DNA of 64,000 nucleotides from Prado023 sp963798745 (GTDB lineage: Bacteria; Actinomycetota; Actinomycetes; S36-B12; CAIYMF01): positions 62,001-126,000 of the forward strand of contig CAWCUF010000002.1 of the NCBI GenBank assembly GCA_963798745.1, read 5' to 3'. Of the stretch, positions 1 to 8,651 are shown piece by piece. Under the pieces are notes generated by a model. That model searched no databases, was not told the DNA's origin, and saw only the letters and a program-made list of their open reading frames with translations. Numbering within the stretch: position 1 is the first letter of the stretch; the number at the start of each line of letters is the position of its first letter. The position numbers and the translations under genes were made by a program.

Positions 1-789
1 CTTGGCGGTGCGGCGCAGGACCTTCGCGCGCGGGTCCTGAGCGCGGTAGACCCGGTGCCCGAAGCCCATGAGCCGCTCGCCGCGGTCAAGGACGCCCTTG
101 ACGTACCCGCGGGCGTCGTCGGAGCGCTCGATCTCCTCGATCATGTGCAGCACCCGGCTCGGGGCACCACCGTGCAGGGGGCCCGACATCGCGCCGACGG
201 CCCCCGAGATCGCCGCGGCGACGTCGGCGCCGGTCGAGGCGATCACGCGGGCGGTGAACGTGGAGGCGTTCATGCCGTGCTCGGCGGCGGAGACGAAGTA
301 CGCGTCCACGGCGCGCACGTGCTGGGGGTCGGGCTCGCCGCGCCAGCGGATCATCATCCGCTCCACCACGGTGCGGCCCTTGTCGATCTGGTTCTGCGGG
401 GTCATCGGCTGGCCGACCCCGCGCGCGGCCTGGGCGACGAACGACATGGCCATGACCGACACCCGGGCCAGGTCCTCGCGGGCCTGCGCATCGTCGATGT
501 CCAGCAGCGGCTTGAGCCCCCAGGCCGGTGCCAGCATCGCGATCGCCGACTGCACGTCGACACGCACGTCGCCGGAGTGGATCGGGATCGGGTAGGCCTC
601 GGCCGGCGGCAGGCCCGGGTTGAACTCGGCATCGACCAGCAGGCCCCACACCTGGCCGAAGGTCACGCGCCCGACGAGATCCTCGATGTCGACCCCGCGG
701 TAGCGCAGCGCCGAGCCCTCCTTGTCGGGCTCTGCGATATCGGTCTCGAATGCGATGACGCCTTCAAGGCCGGGGACGAAATCGGTCAT
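1..789 (-). CDS. Citrate synthase, type 2 (3' end beyond window)
   Basis: Condenses oxaloacetate and acetyl-CoA to citrate at the entry of the TCA cycle, in the cytoplasm. The protein reads from an ATG at 789 preceded by an AGGAGTG ribosome site. It begins MTDFVPGLEGVIAFETDI, continues with ALRYRGVDIEDL, and contains the family's GPLHGGAPSRVL and GERLMGFGHRVYRAQDPRA signatures with active-site histidines. About 263 of the usual 370-390 residues are visible and the C-terminal catalytic Asp region is cut off by the window edge. It is divergent from pdxH with a 125-bp gap. The sequence matches the second citrate synthase that neighbours pdxH in Streptomyces-like actinobacteria. A methylcitrate synthase activity cannot be excluded. 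Confidence 0.95.
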   Translation of the reverse strand, partial: MTDFVPGLEGVIAFETDIAEPDKEGSALRYRGVDIEDLVGRVTFGQVWGLLVDAEFNPGLPPAEAYPIPIHSGDVRVDVQSAIAMLAPAWGLKPLLDIDDAQAREDLARVSVMAMSFVAQAARGVGQPMTPQNQIDKGRTVVERMMIRWRGEPDPQHVRAVDAYFVSAAEHGMNASTFTARVIASTGADVAAAISGAVGAMSGPLHGGAPSRVLHMIEEIERSDDARGYVKGVLDRGERLMGFGHRVYRAQDPRAKVLRRTAK

Positions 790-914
790 GGGGCACTCCT
801 GCGCATGCGGCGGGGACGGGGACGTGGGCCATTGTCCCCGATCGGTGCCCCAGTGCGCGCCGCACCCCCTGGCTCAGCCCGCTCGATCGCCGCCGACAGG
901 ACGATACTGGGCCC

Positions 915-1583
915 ATGGTCGAGCCCGTGGCTGTCGCACGCATCGAGTACCTGCGCTCCCCCCTCGAGGGGTTCGAGGTCGATACCGTCCCCGGTGCCCC
1001 GTTGGACCTGTTCGGCACCTGGTTGGCCGACGCGGTCGCCGCCGGGCTGCCGGAACCGAACGCGGCCACGCTGGCCACGGTGAACGGCCGCGGCGAGCCC
1101 TCGGTCCGGATGATGCTGGTCAAGGTCGTCGACTCGCGCGGGTTCTGCTTCTTCACCAACCACGGCTCACGCAAGGGTCGCGACCTGCAGGCCTACGGCA
1201 ACGCCGCACTGCTGTTCCCCTGGCACGGGATGCACCGGCAGGTCTCGGTGCGCGGGCAGGTGCTGCGCCTGCCGCGCGCGGAGTCGGCCGAGTACTTCGC
1301 CTCCCGGCCGCGTGCGGCGCAGGTGGGTGCGTGGGCCAGCCAGCAGAGCCAGGAGGTGACCCGCGCCGAACTCGACGAGCGGGTCGCCGGGCTCACCGCG
1401 CACTTCGCCGACGGGCCCGTGCCGATGCCCGAGAACTGGGGTGGCTACCTGTTGGTGCCCGAGGCGGTGGAGTTCTGGGTGGGGCGGTTCTCCCGGCTGC
1501 ACGATCGGGTCGAGTACCGGCGGGTGGCGCCGGGCGGCTTGGACGACCCGGCGGCCTGGCAGCGGCGCAGGCTCTCGCCGTAG
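915..1583 (+). CDS. pdxH: Pyridoxamine/pyridoxine 5'-phosphate oxidase PdxH
   Basis: FMN-dependent oxidase that makes pyridoxal 5'-phosphate from PNP or PMP, the last step of B6 salvage. The 222-residue protein has the whole family: RMMLVKVVDSRGFCFFTNH for FMN binding, SRKGRDL, a PWHGMHRQVSVRGQV core, the SQQSQEV loop, and a C-terminal FWVGRFSRLHDRVEYRR substrate-site motif. A GATACT hexamer at 903-908 lies 6 nt before the ATG, so a leaderless transcript is likely and supports this start. The end RRRLSP is the normal PdxH terminus. It converges on the PH-domain gene, leaving only 15 bp between them. Confidence 0.96.
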   Translation: MVEPVAVARIEYLRSPLEGFEVDTVPGAPLDLFGTWLADAVAAGLPEPNAATLATVNGRGEPSVRMMLVKVVDSRGFCFFTNHGSRKGRDLQAYGNAALLFPWHGMHRQVSVRGQVLRLPRAESAEYFASRPRAAQVGAWASQQSQEVTRAELDERVAGLTAHFADGPVPMPENWGGYLLVPEAVEFWVGRFSRLHDRVEYRRVAPGGLDDPAAWQRRRLSP

Positions 1584-1598
1584 CCGGCTGCGGTGTCC

Positions 1599-2285
1599 TC
1601 AGAGCTGTCCGAGCAGCTCGTTCTTCTTGACCTCGTAGTCCTCGGCGCTGATCGCGCCACTGTCGCGCAGCTCAGCCAGTCGGGCGATGGTGTCGGTGAT
1701 CTCCTGCGCTGAGGGCCGCGCGACCGGGCTGGGCGCGCCCGGGGACTGCTGGGCGGCCAGGACGGCCTCGGCGATGGTGCGGGCGTCCTGCTGCTCGAAG
1801 ATCTGCTTCTCGTCGAGGATCGCGCGGCGGAACTCCATCGGCATGCGCATGGCCGTGTAGGTGATGTCGGACTGGTCGGCCGCAGTGCTCACCCGCAGCG
1901 TGCCGTAGCCCATCCACCGACCCACCAGCGGCTGCTCGATGGTGATGTCGTTGATCTTCTCCAGGGCCGAGCCGTCGGCGGACTTGTTCAGGATGCCGCT
2001 GACCTTGAGCACCTTGTGGTTGGTCACGTAGTAGTGCTCGGACCACCAGGCGACGAAGGCACTGCCGACCATGATCACCCCCACGAGCAGGGCGAGCAGG
2101 CCGCCCCAGAGGAACACGTCGTCCAGCCACCGAGTGTCGGTGATGACCGTGCCGATCAGTGCTGCGAGCCCACCGATCACGAACATCGACCCCGTGACGG
2201 TCGCGAAGAACGGCGCGATCCAGTGCTTGTGCGTCTCGTAGACGACCCTCTCGTTGTTGGCGAGCAGCGATTCGAGGTAGCTCAC
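1599..2285 (-). CDS. Membrane-anchored bacterial PH-domain protein with C-terminal SHOCT
   Basis: Function is not established. The 228-residue protein starts at a GTG at 2285 with an AGGAGA site. Two hydrophobic spans (about residues 20-45 and 55-80) are followed by SEHYYVTNHKVLKVSGIL, typical of bPH_2 (DUF304/YdbT-like) domains. The last about 30 residues (ITDTIARLAELRDSGAISAE, then DYEVKKNELL) form a SHOCT motif, a short oligomerisation segment found at the ends of many bacterial proteins. Upstream reading in this frame stays open, but lacks coding character, so it is excluded. It is probably a single-gene unit, divergent from the ABC transporter. Confidence 0.85.
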   Translation of the reverse strand: MSYLESLLANNERVVYETHKHWIAPFFATVTGSMFVIGGLAALIGTVITDTRWLDDVFLWGGLLALLVGVIMVGSAFVAWWSEHYYVTNHKVLKVSGILNKSADGSALEKINDITIEQPLVGRWMGYGTLRVSTAADQSDITYTAMRMPMEFRRAILDEKQIFEQQDARTIAEAVLAAQQSPGAPSPVARPSAQEITDTIARLAELRDSGAISAEDYEVKKNELLGQL

Positions 2286-2372
2286 GGGCGTCTCCTGGGG
2301 TACATCGGTCCGGCTGTGATGGGGGCAGGGTAGCGCGAAGCCATGGTCTGACCCCGGTGCCAGACTGTGCCC

Positions 2373-3320
2373 GTGGCGGGCAGCGAGCTGGTGGTGACGG
2401 GGCTGACGAAGTCCTACGGCGACCTCGTGGTCCTGCGCGGCCTGAACCTGCGGGTCCAGCCGGGCCGCATCCTGGGCTTCGTCGGGCGCAACGGGGCGGG
2501 CAAGACGACCACGATGCGCATCATCTTCGACCTCCAGGACGCCGATTCCGGCGCCGTCACCTACGGCGGGGCGGCCCTGGACCGGCGGCTGCGCCGCGGG
2601 TTCGGGTACATGCCCGAGGAGCGCGGGCTCTACGCGAAGATGTCGGTGATCGCCCAACTGGTGCACTTCGGCCGGTTGGCGGGCATGGAGCGCCGGGAGG
2701 CCCGGACCTCCGCGATGACCTGGTTGACGCAGCTGGGCCTGGCCGGTCGGGCCTGTGACCGGGTCGACACGCTCTCGCACGGCAACCAGCAGCGCGTGCA
2801 GCTGGCCGCAGCCCTCGTGCACGGACCGCAGGTGCTGATCCTCGACGAGCCGTTCACCGGCCTGGACCCGGTGGGCGTGGCCGAGATGGGTGCCGTGCTG
2901 CGCGAGGCCGCGGCTCAGGGCGCCACGATCCTGTTCTCCTCCCACCAGCTCGAACTCGTCGAGGACCTGTGCGTGGACGTGGCGATCATCAACTCCGGAA
3001 CCACCGTGGCCCATGGCGACCTCGCCGAGATCCGGGCCAACGCCGGCTACCGGCGGGTGGAGGTGACGCTCGGCGGGCTGCCCTGGGTGCCCGACCACCC
3101 GGGTGCGGTGCGCATGGGTGGCGACCGGCCGCATGCGCTGGTGCCCGCGCACGTCAGCGCCGAGGAGTTGCTCGCCGAGGCCGGCGCCCAGGGACCGATC
3201 ACGTCCTTCCGCTACGAGGCACCCTCGCTGGCCGACCTGTTCCACGAGGCGGTCGCTGCGCAGCCGCCGAGTCCGGCGTCGGCCGGGCACCTGCTCGGAC
3301 AGGGGGTCGGGCATGACTAA
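2373..3320 (+). CDS. ABC transporter ATP-binding protein, NatA-like
   Basis: ATPase subunit of an ABC-2 type exporter. Walker A GRNGAGKTT, Q-loop region GYMPEERGLY, signature LSHGNQQRVQLA, Walker B VLILDEPFTGLDP and switch His in SSHQLELVEDL are all present. A C-terminal extension of about 80 residues follows the ATPase, as in NatA-type proteins (DUF4162-like). The start at GTG 2373 is chosen because a CAGACT hexamer sits 6 nt upstream (leaderless); GTG 2367 is the in-frame alternative. Its stop overlaps the permease start (3313-3320), so the pair is translationally coupled. The substrate is unknown: sodium, drugs or antimicrobial peptides are typical for the family. Confidence 0.9.
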   Translation: MAGSELVVTGLTKSYGDLVVLRGLNLRVQPGRILGFVGRNGAGKTTTMRIIFDLQDADSGAVTYGGAALDRRLRRGFGYMPEERGLYAKMSVIAQLVHFGRLAGMERREARTSAMTWLTQLGLAGRACDRVDTLSHGNQQRVQLAAALVHGPQVLILDEPFTGLDPVGVAEMGAVLREAAAQGATILFSSHQLELVEDLCVDVAIINSGTTVAHGDLAEIRANAGYRRVEVTLGGLPWVPDHPGAVRMGGDRPHALVPAHVSAEELLAEAGAQGPITSFRYEAPSLADLFHEAVAAQPPSPASAGHLLGQGVGHD

Positions 3321-4503
3321 CGGCACGCTGCTGATCGCCCGCCGGGAGTTCGTCGAGCGTGGGCGCAGCCGCGTCTTCCTCGGGGTGATGATCGGTTCGA
3401 TGCTGCTGATCCTGGTCGGGATGTTCGCCGTCTCGCTGGTGGGCCGACCCGTGGACTCGGTGACCGTCGCTGTGGCCGGCGACTCGGCCCCCGCGCTGGC
3501 GGCCGGCGTGCAGCGGGTCGCCGCCGCAGCCGGGGTGGACCTGGTGGTCGCCACCTCGGACTCTGCCGCGCAGGCCCGGGCCGATGTCCGCTCCGGGGCC
3601 CTCGATGCGGCTCTGGTCGACGGTAGGACCATCGTGTCGGTGGGGGCGCCTCCGGCCGGGGTCGAGGCCGTGCTGCGCACTGCCGCCACCTCGGCGGCCC
3701 GGCTGCAGGTGGCCGCGGACCTCGGGCTGTCGCCGGAGGCGCTGGCCCAGGTGATCACCCCGGTGCAGGTCAGCGTCGAGGACCTGTCGGTGAGCCGCGC
3801 GGTCGATCAGGAGACACTGGCGCGCGGGGCTGCGGCGTTCGCCAGCGTGGTGATCCTGTTCGTGATGGTGATGGCCTTCGGGCAGTTCGTGGGTTCCGCG
3901 GTCGTCGAGGAGAAGCAGAACCGGGTCGCCGAACTGGTGCTGGCCAAGGTGTCGACCGCCTCGATGCTGACCGGCAAGGTGCTCGGCGTCGGCGGACTGG
4001 GACTGCTGCAACTGTCGTTGCTGGGCCTGACCTACCTGTTCGGCCTGAGCGCGTTCGGCCAGGACTCCGCGGGCCTGGACCTGTTCCGGCTCGGCTGGTC
4101 GTCGCTGGCCTGGCTCGGGCTGTGGTTCGTGATCGGGTACGTGATGTACAGCTTCGTGTTCGCCACCATGGGCGCCACCGTGTCCCGGCTCGAGGACCTG
4201 CAGTCGCTGACCTACGTGCCCTCGGTGCTGCTGCTGCCGGCCTACGCCGTGGCAGCGATCTCGCTGACCGGTGAGGCCAACCCGCTGCTGGCACCGTTCT
4301 CGCTGATCCCGCTGTGGTCGCCGTTGCTGATGCCCTTCCGGATCGTCACCGGAGATGCGGCCTGGTGGGAGGTGGCCGTGGCGATGCTCGGGTCGGCGGC
4401 CTTCATCGGACTGCTCGTGTGGTTCGGCGCCCGCGTCTACCGTGGCGCCGCCCTGCGCACCGGCGGTCGGGTGAGCCTGCGCGAGGCCTACCGCGCTGGC
4501 TGA
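3313..4503 (+). CDS. ABC-2 type transporter permease, NatB-like
   Basis: Membrane partner of the preceding ATPase. The 396-residue protein starts MTNGTLLIARREFVERGRSR, the usual cytoplasmic lead of ABC-2 permeases. One membrane helix follows (about 25-45), then a roughly 130-residue extracytoplasmic domain, then at least five helices from about residue 175 to the end. The motif VEEKQNRVAELVLAKVSTA between the first two core helices is characteristic of NatB/YhaP-like permeases. The ATG overlaps the ATPase gene by 8 bp. It converges on modC with only 5 bp between stops, so transcription probably ends inside the opposite gene. Confidence 0.88.
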   Translation: MTNGTLLIARREFVERGRSRVFLGVMIGSMLLILVGMFAVSLVGRPVDSVTVAVAGDSAPALAAGVQRVAAAAGVDLVVATSDSAAQARADVRSGALDAALVDGRTIVSVGAPPAGVEAVLRTAATSAARLQVAADLGLSPEALAQVITPVQVSVEDLSVSRAVDQETLARGAAAFASVVILFVMVMAFGQFVGSAVVEEKQNRVAELVLAKVSTASMLTGKVLGVGGLGLLQLSLLGLTYLFGLSAFGQDSAGLDLFRLGWSSLAWLGLWFVIGYVMYSFVFATMGATVSRLEDLQSLTYVPSVLLLPAYAVAAISLTGEANPLLAPFSLIPLWSPLLMPFRIVTGDAAWWEVAVAMLGSAAFIGLLVWFGARVYRGAALRTGGRVSLREAYRAG

Positions 4504-4508
4504 CGCGG

Positions 4509-5609
4509 CTACGGGGCGGTGGCGGGGCTGTGCTCGTAGACCGCCAACTCGGTGGCTTTCAGGCCGACCCAGACCGGTACTCCCGGGGCCAGTTCCAGGT
4601 CGGCCACCGCGGCGGGGGTGATGTCGGCGATGATCGGTGGTGTCGCGTCGATGGTCAGGCGGACCCGTTCGGCGAGCATCGTCAGGCCGGCGATCGTTCC
4701 GGGCCAGGTGTTGCGGGCGCTGCCGCCCACGGGCGGGCTCGTGCTCACCACGACCGCGCTGGGTCGTGCGGCCACCAGCACCGCACCCGGTCGGGGGTGC
4801 TCGGCCACCTGGAGCGTCCCGCCGCCGTCGAGATCGACGCGCCCGTCGTGGGCCTGGCCGGCGTACAGGTTGAGCCCGACCAGCTTGGCGACGTACTCGG
4901 TGGCCGGGCGTCGAGTCACCTGCGCCGGGGTCCCCTCCTGCACGATCGCGCCGTCCTCGATGACCAGGAGCCGATCGGCCAGCACGAGGGCCTCGACCGG
5001 GTCGTGGGTCACCAGCAGGCAGGCGCCGTCGAACCCGGCCAGGTGGCGGGCCAACTCCTCCTGCACGTCCAGCCGGGTGCGCACATCCAGGGCCGTCAAC
5101 GGTTCGTCGAGCAGCAGCAGGCCCGGCTCGCGGGCCAGGGCCCGGGCCAGGGCGACCCGCTGGGCCTGGCCCCCCGACAGCGTGGCCGGGCGGCGGTCGG
5201 CCAGCGTGGTGAGGTCGAGACGATCGAGCCACGCCCGCGCATGCGTGCGGGCCTCGGATCGCCCGGCCCCCCGGGCGCGGGCGGCGAAGGCGACGTTGTC
5301 GGTGACGCTCAGGTGCGGGAACAGCCGGTAGTCCTGGAACACGAATCCGACCGGCCGGTCGGCGGGGTCCACGAACGTGCCGGTCAGGTCCGCCTCGTCG
5401 AGGAGCTGACCGTCCAGGCTCACCCGGCCCCCGCTGATCGGGACCAGCCCGGCCAGGGCGCGCAGCAGCGTGGACTTGCCCGAGCCGTTCGGGCCCAGGA
5501 CGCCCACCACCTCGCCGGGTGCCGCGTGGAAGCGGACGGCGAGGGTGAACTCCCCGCGACGGACCTTCGCATCCACCGTGAGGCCCAGGGTGCCCGGGTA
5601 GCCGCTCAT
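4509..5609 (-). CDS. modC: Molybdate ABC transporter ATP-binding protein ModC
   Basis: Energises molybdate import with ModAB. The 366-residue protein has Walker A GVLGPNGSGKST, signature LSGGQAQRVALARAL, Walker B LLLLDEPLTALD and switch HDPVEAL. After the ATPase, from about residue 230, come two short TOBE/MOP-like segments (LYAGQAHDGRVDLDGG and TWPGTIAGLTMLAERVR) that bind molybdate or tungstate for feedback control. The ATG at 5609 overlaps the modB stop in an ATGA, the same coupling seen throughout this operon. It is the last of seven genes starting with moaC. Confidence 0.95.
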   Translation of the reverse strand: MSGYPGTLGLTVDAKVRRGEFTLAVRFHAAPGEVVGVLGPNGSGKSTLLRALAGLVPISGGRVSLDGQLLDEADLTGTFVDPADRPVGFVFQDYRLFPHLSVTDNVAFAARARGAGRSEARTHARAWLDRLDLTTLADRRPATLSGGQAQRVALARALAREPGLLLLDEPLTALDVRTRLDVQEELARHLAGFDGACLLVTHDPVEALVLADRLLVIEDGAIVQEGTPAQVTRRPATEYVAKLVGLNLYAGQAHDGRVDLDGGGTLQVAEHPRPGAVLVAARPSAVVVSTSPPVGGSARNTWPGTIAGLTMLAERVRLTIDATPPIIADITPAAVADLELAPGVPVWVGLKATELAVYEHSPATAP

Positions 5610-6463
5610 CCCAGCGCCCCGCCGCGCAGCCAGCGGTCGCGCAACGCCACGAGCACGGCCACAGACACGACCAGCAGCACCAGGCTCAGGCCGATCGCAG
5701 CCTCCGGGTCGGTCTCCAGGGCGTAGTAGACGGCAATGGGCATGGTTTGCGTCCGCCCGGGCAGGCTGCCCGCGAACGTGATCGTCGCCCCGAACTCGCC
5801 GAGCGCGCGGGCCCAGCACAGCACGGCGCCGGCCACCAACGAGGGTCCGAGCAGTGGCAGGGTCACCAGCCGGAACGTGGCAATCCTGGAGGCCCCCAGG
5901 GTGGCGGCAGCCTCGTCGAACCCCTGATCCGCGGCGCGCAGCGCTCCCTCGACCGTGACGACCAGGAAGGGCATCGCCACGAACGTCTGGGCCATGATCA
6001 CGGCCAGCGGGCTGAACGGGATCGTGAGGCCGAACCATTGGTCGAGGTGGCGCCCGATCAGTCCGGTGCGGCCGAACACGAGCAGCAGCGCAACCCCACC
6101 CACCACCGGGGGCAGCACCAGGGGCAGGGTGACCAGCGCTCGCAGCAGCCGGCTGCCGGGGAACTGCGTGCGGGCCAGGACCCAGGCCAGCGGGACGCCG
6201 ACGAGCACCGAGAATGCCGTGGCCGCGGTGGAGGTCCACAACGACAGCACCAACGCCTCGCGGGTGCCCGGTGCGAGCAGGATCTCGCCCAGGCGGTTCC
6301 AGGGGGCTCGAATCAGCAGGCCGGCCAGCGGCAGGAGCAGGAACACGACAGCCACCAGGGCCGGGGCCAGCAGCACGGCGGGGGCGCCGCGCTCGCCGTG
6401 ACCGGTGCCGGCGCGACGGGTGCGCTCGTCGGTCGAGAGCCGGGTGGGCGTCCAGCCATTCAT
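5606..6463 (-). CDS. modB: Molybdate ABC transporter permease ModB
   Basis: Inner-membrane channel for molybdate. The 285-residue protein has about six membrane helices and the binding-protein-dependent transport signature EAAATLGASRIATFRLVTLP, the EAA loop that docks onto ModC. The segment ARALGEFGATITFAGSLPGR is specific to the ModB/CysT group. The N-terminus has a 25-residue polar lead before the first helix. It overlaps modA (6460-6463) and modC (5606-5609) by ATGA in both cases, giving fixed stoichiometry by coupled translation. Confidence 0.95.
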   Translation of the reverse strand: MNGWTPTRLSTDERTRRAGTGHGERGAPAVLLAPALVAVVFLLLPLAGLLIRAPWNRLGEILLAPGTREALVLSLWTSTAATAFSVLVGVPLAWVLARTQFPGSRLLRALVTLPLVLPPVVGGVALLLVFGRTGLIGRHLDQWFGLTIPFSPLAVIMAQTFVAMPFLVVTVEGALRAADQGFDEAAATLGASRIATFRLVTLPLLGPSLVAGAVLCWARALGEFGATITFAGSLPGRTQTMPIAVYYALETDPEAAIGLSLVLLVVSVAVLVALRDRWLRGGALG

Positions 6464-7278
6464 GGGGCGCCCGGAGGGTCGGCAGGCCTGAACCCGGCCT
6501 CCTCGAGCACAGCCTGGCCGTGTCGGGACCGGACCTCCGCGACGAACGCCGCTGCGGTGGCCGCCTCCGGACCGTCGGTGAGCACGGCGATCGGGTAGGT
6601 GGTCCAGGCGTTCACCGCCTCGGGGATGGCGATCCCGGTCACGTCGGCTCCGGCAGCGACCAGGTCGCTGACGTACACCAGGCCGGCGTCCACCTCACCC
6701 ATCCGCACCTTGGTCAGCACGGCCTTCACGTCGGGCTCGAGGGTCACCGGCGACACGTTCAGGCCGGCTTCGTCCAGAACCTGCGAGGCGGCCGTGCCGC
6801 AGGGGACCTGCTCCTGGCAGAGCGCGACCGTGCAGGCTGCGTCGGCCAGATCGGCCAGGGAGGTGACCGCGCCGGGGTTGCCCGGGGGCACCGCGATCGC
6901 AATCGTGTTGCGCGCGAACGTCACCGGCTCGCCCGCGGAGGTCGCACCCGAGGCCATGACCTGGTCCATGGTCGCCGTGCTGGCGGGGGCGAAGACGTCG
7001 GCCGGCGCGCCGTTCACGATCTGGGCGGCCAACCCGGAGCTGCCCGCGAAGCTGAACGTCACGGTGGTGCCGGGGTGCTCGGACTCGAACCGCGCTCCGA
7101 TCGCCGTGAACGGCTCGGCCAGGGAGGCCGCCGCGAACACGGTGATGTCCCCGGAACCGTCGGCGGCCCCCGGGCGTGCGGACGAACTCGGCGTGGCCGG
7201 GTCGCTCGCGCAGCCCCACAACAGACTGGTGGACAGCAGGACCCACGCGAGGGTGCGGGGGAGCGGTCGGATCGACAT
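6460..7278 (-). CDS. modA: Molybdate-binding lipoprotein ModA
   Basis: Periplasmic-side solute-binding protein that captures molybdate for ModBC. The 272-residue protein has a lipoprotein signal with lipobox LLWGC at about residues 19-23. It is followed by the ModA fold: ITVFAAASLAEPFTAIG, TFSFAGSSGLAAQI, GAPADVFAPAS, and a C-terminal region containing EVDAGLVYVSDL. The insert VALCQEQVPCGTAA carries two cysteines, a feature common in actinobacterial ModA proteins. It starts 4 nt after the moaD stop, so it is part of the cofactor operon rather than a separate transport unit. Confidence 0.95.
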   Translation of the reverse strand: MSIRPLPRTLAWVLLSTSLLWGCASDPATPSSSARPGAADGSGDITVFAAASLAEPFTAIGARFESEHPGTTVTFSFAGSSGLAAQIVNGAPADVFAPASTATMDQVMASGATSAGEPVTFARNTIAIAVPPGNPGAVTSLADLADAACTVALCQEQVPCGTAASQVLDEAGLNVSPVTLEPDVKAVLTKVRMGEVDAGLVYVSDLVAAGADVTGIAIPEAVNAWTTYPIAVLTDGPEAATAAAFVAEVRSRHGQAVLEEAGFRPADPPGAP

Positions 7279-7282
7279 GACC

Positions 7283-7558
7283 TCAGCCACCGGCGAACGG
7301 GGGGAGCACGTCGATGACCGCTCCCGAGCCCAGCATCCGGTCCGAGGCGGGGTCCAGGCGCTCGCCGTCGAGCAGCAGCGAACTGAGCGAGAGGACGTCA
7401 TCGAAACGTGCCGGCAGCTCGGCGCGCAGGCCCGCGAGCACCTCGCTGATCGGGCCCGCGGGACGGGTCACCTCGGCGCGCCCGGCGGCGGCCCGGGCCG
7501 CGGCGAACATCCGGAACGTGACAACAGCATCCGCGCCGCGGGCTGGGGTCGTGGGCAT
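7283..7558 (-). CDS. moaD: Molybdopterin synthase small subunit MoaD
   Basis: Ubiquitin-fold sulfur carrier. Its C-terminal thiocarboxylate supplies the dithiolene sulfurs of molybdopterin in complex with MoaE. The 91-residue protein ends in PPFAGG, the required terminal Gly-Gly, and has the MoaD-like SSLLLDGERLDP and AVIDVLPP strands. It lies between moaA (4-nt gap) and modA (4-nt gap). The partner MoaE is the C-terminal half of the fusion protein two genes upstream. A ThiS-like role is unlikely in this context. Confidence 0.92.
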   Translation of the reverse strand: MPTTPARGADAVVTFRMFAAARAAAGRAEVTRPAGPISEVLAGLRAELPARFDDVLSLSSLLLDGERLDPASDRMLGSGAVIDVLPPFAGG

Positions 7559-7562
7559 GCCC

Positions 7563-8651
7563 TCAGCCGCCGATCGCCGACATCGGCCGGCCCGGCTGCT
7601 CGAAGGCGGGGTCGTCGATGCCGTGCCCGGCGGCCTTGCGCCTGACCTCGCCGAGCATCACCGCAGCGAGGTCCGCGTCGCGGGCGTCGCTGCGCAGCAG
7701 GTCGCGCAGGCCGGCCTCGCCCTGCGTGAACAGGCAGTTGCGCCAATGCCCGTCGGCGGTGAGCCGGACGCGGTCGCAGGCGGCGCAGAACGGGTTGGTC
7801 ACCGAGCCGACGATGCCCACGGTGGCCGGTCCACCGTCGACGAGGAACTCCTCAGCCGGCGCCGACCCGCGACCCGGGACCGGCGCCAGTAGGAACCCGG
7901 CCCGGGCCAGGCGGTCGAGGATCTCCTCGCGGGTGATCATCATCGCCCGGTTCCAGCCGTGCTGCGGGTCCAACGGCATCTGCTCGATGAACCGCAGCGA
8001 CAGGCCCTCGGCCAGCGCCCAGCGCAGCAGGTCGGGCGCCTCGTGGTCGTTCACCCCGCGCACCAGCACGGTGTTGATCTTGATGGGCGCCAGGCCGGCG
8101 GCCCGGGCTGCCTCGATGCCGGCCAGGACGTCGTCGAGGCGATCGCGCAGGGTCAGTCGTTGGAACGTCTCCGCGCGCAATGTGTCGCACGAGATGTTGA
8201 CCCGGGCCAGCCCAGCCCCGGCCAGGGGGCCGGCCAGCCTGGCCAGGGCGAGGCCGTTGGTGGTCACCGACAGGTGCGGTGCTGTGGGCAGCGCGGCCAG
8301 GCGGGCCACTATCTCGACGATCTCGGGGCGGATCAGCGGCTCGCCGCCGGTGAGTCGGACCTCGGTGATGCCCAGTTCCGTGGCGATCCGGACGACCCGG
8401 GCGATCTCCTCGACGCTCAGCAGGTCGGGATTCGGCAGCCAGGGCAGACCCTCGGCGGGCATGCAGTAGGTGCAGCGCAGGTTGCACCGGTCGGTCAGCG
8501 AGACCCGCAGGTCGCGGTGCACCCGACCGAACCGGTCGACCAGGCCACCGGCTGTTGCCGGCCCGAGCGCGGTGGCTGGGGTCTGCGACCGGTCCGCCGA
8601 GGAGCGGGCTGGCCTGGGCACGGTGTCCTCCTGGGAGGGAGCACAGCTCAT
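7563..8651 (-). CDS. moaA: GTP 3',8-cyclase MoaA (radical SAM)
   Basis: First committed step of molybdenum cofactor synthesis: converts GTP to 3',8-cyclo-GTP. The 362-residue protein has the radical-SAM cluster CNLRCTYC, the SAM-binding LTGGEPLIRPE, and the second 4Fe-4S site around NPFCAACDRVRLTADG and WRNCLF. It ends in SAIGG, the GG tail needed for activity. The ATG at 8651 overlaps the stop of the moaB-moaE fusion (ATGA) and is preferred over the internal GTG about 10 codons later. The N-terminal 40 residues before RDLRVSLTDRC are low-complexity. Confidence 0.96.
   Translation of the reverse strand: MSCAPSQEDTVPRPARSSADRSQTPATALGPATAGGLVDRFGRVHRDLRVSLTDRCNLRCTYCMPAEGLPWLPNPDLLSVEEIARVVRIATELGITEVRLTGGEPLIRPEIVEIVARLAALPTAPHLSVTTNGLALARLAGPLAGAGLARVNISCDTLRAETFQRLTLRDRLDDVLAGIEAARAAGLAPIKINTVLVRGVNDHEAPDLLRWALAEGLSLRFIEQMPLDPQHGWNRAMMITREEILDRLARAGFLLAPVPGRGSAPAEEFLVDGGPATVGIVGSVTNPFCAACDRVRLTADGHWRNCLFTQGEAGLRDLLRSDARDADLAAVMLGEVRRKAAGHGIDDPAFEQPGRPMSAIGG

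Noticed and set aside
2286..3758. In-frame extension upstream of the PH/SHOCT protein
   Set aside because: It is antisense to the ABC transporter genes and lacks coding character before VSYLESLLANNERV.
3199..5232. Minus-strand open frame of 677 codons covering the ABC permease and modC
   Set aside because: Low-complexity Arg/Gly/Pro-rich shadow of the real genes, created by high GC content.
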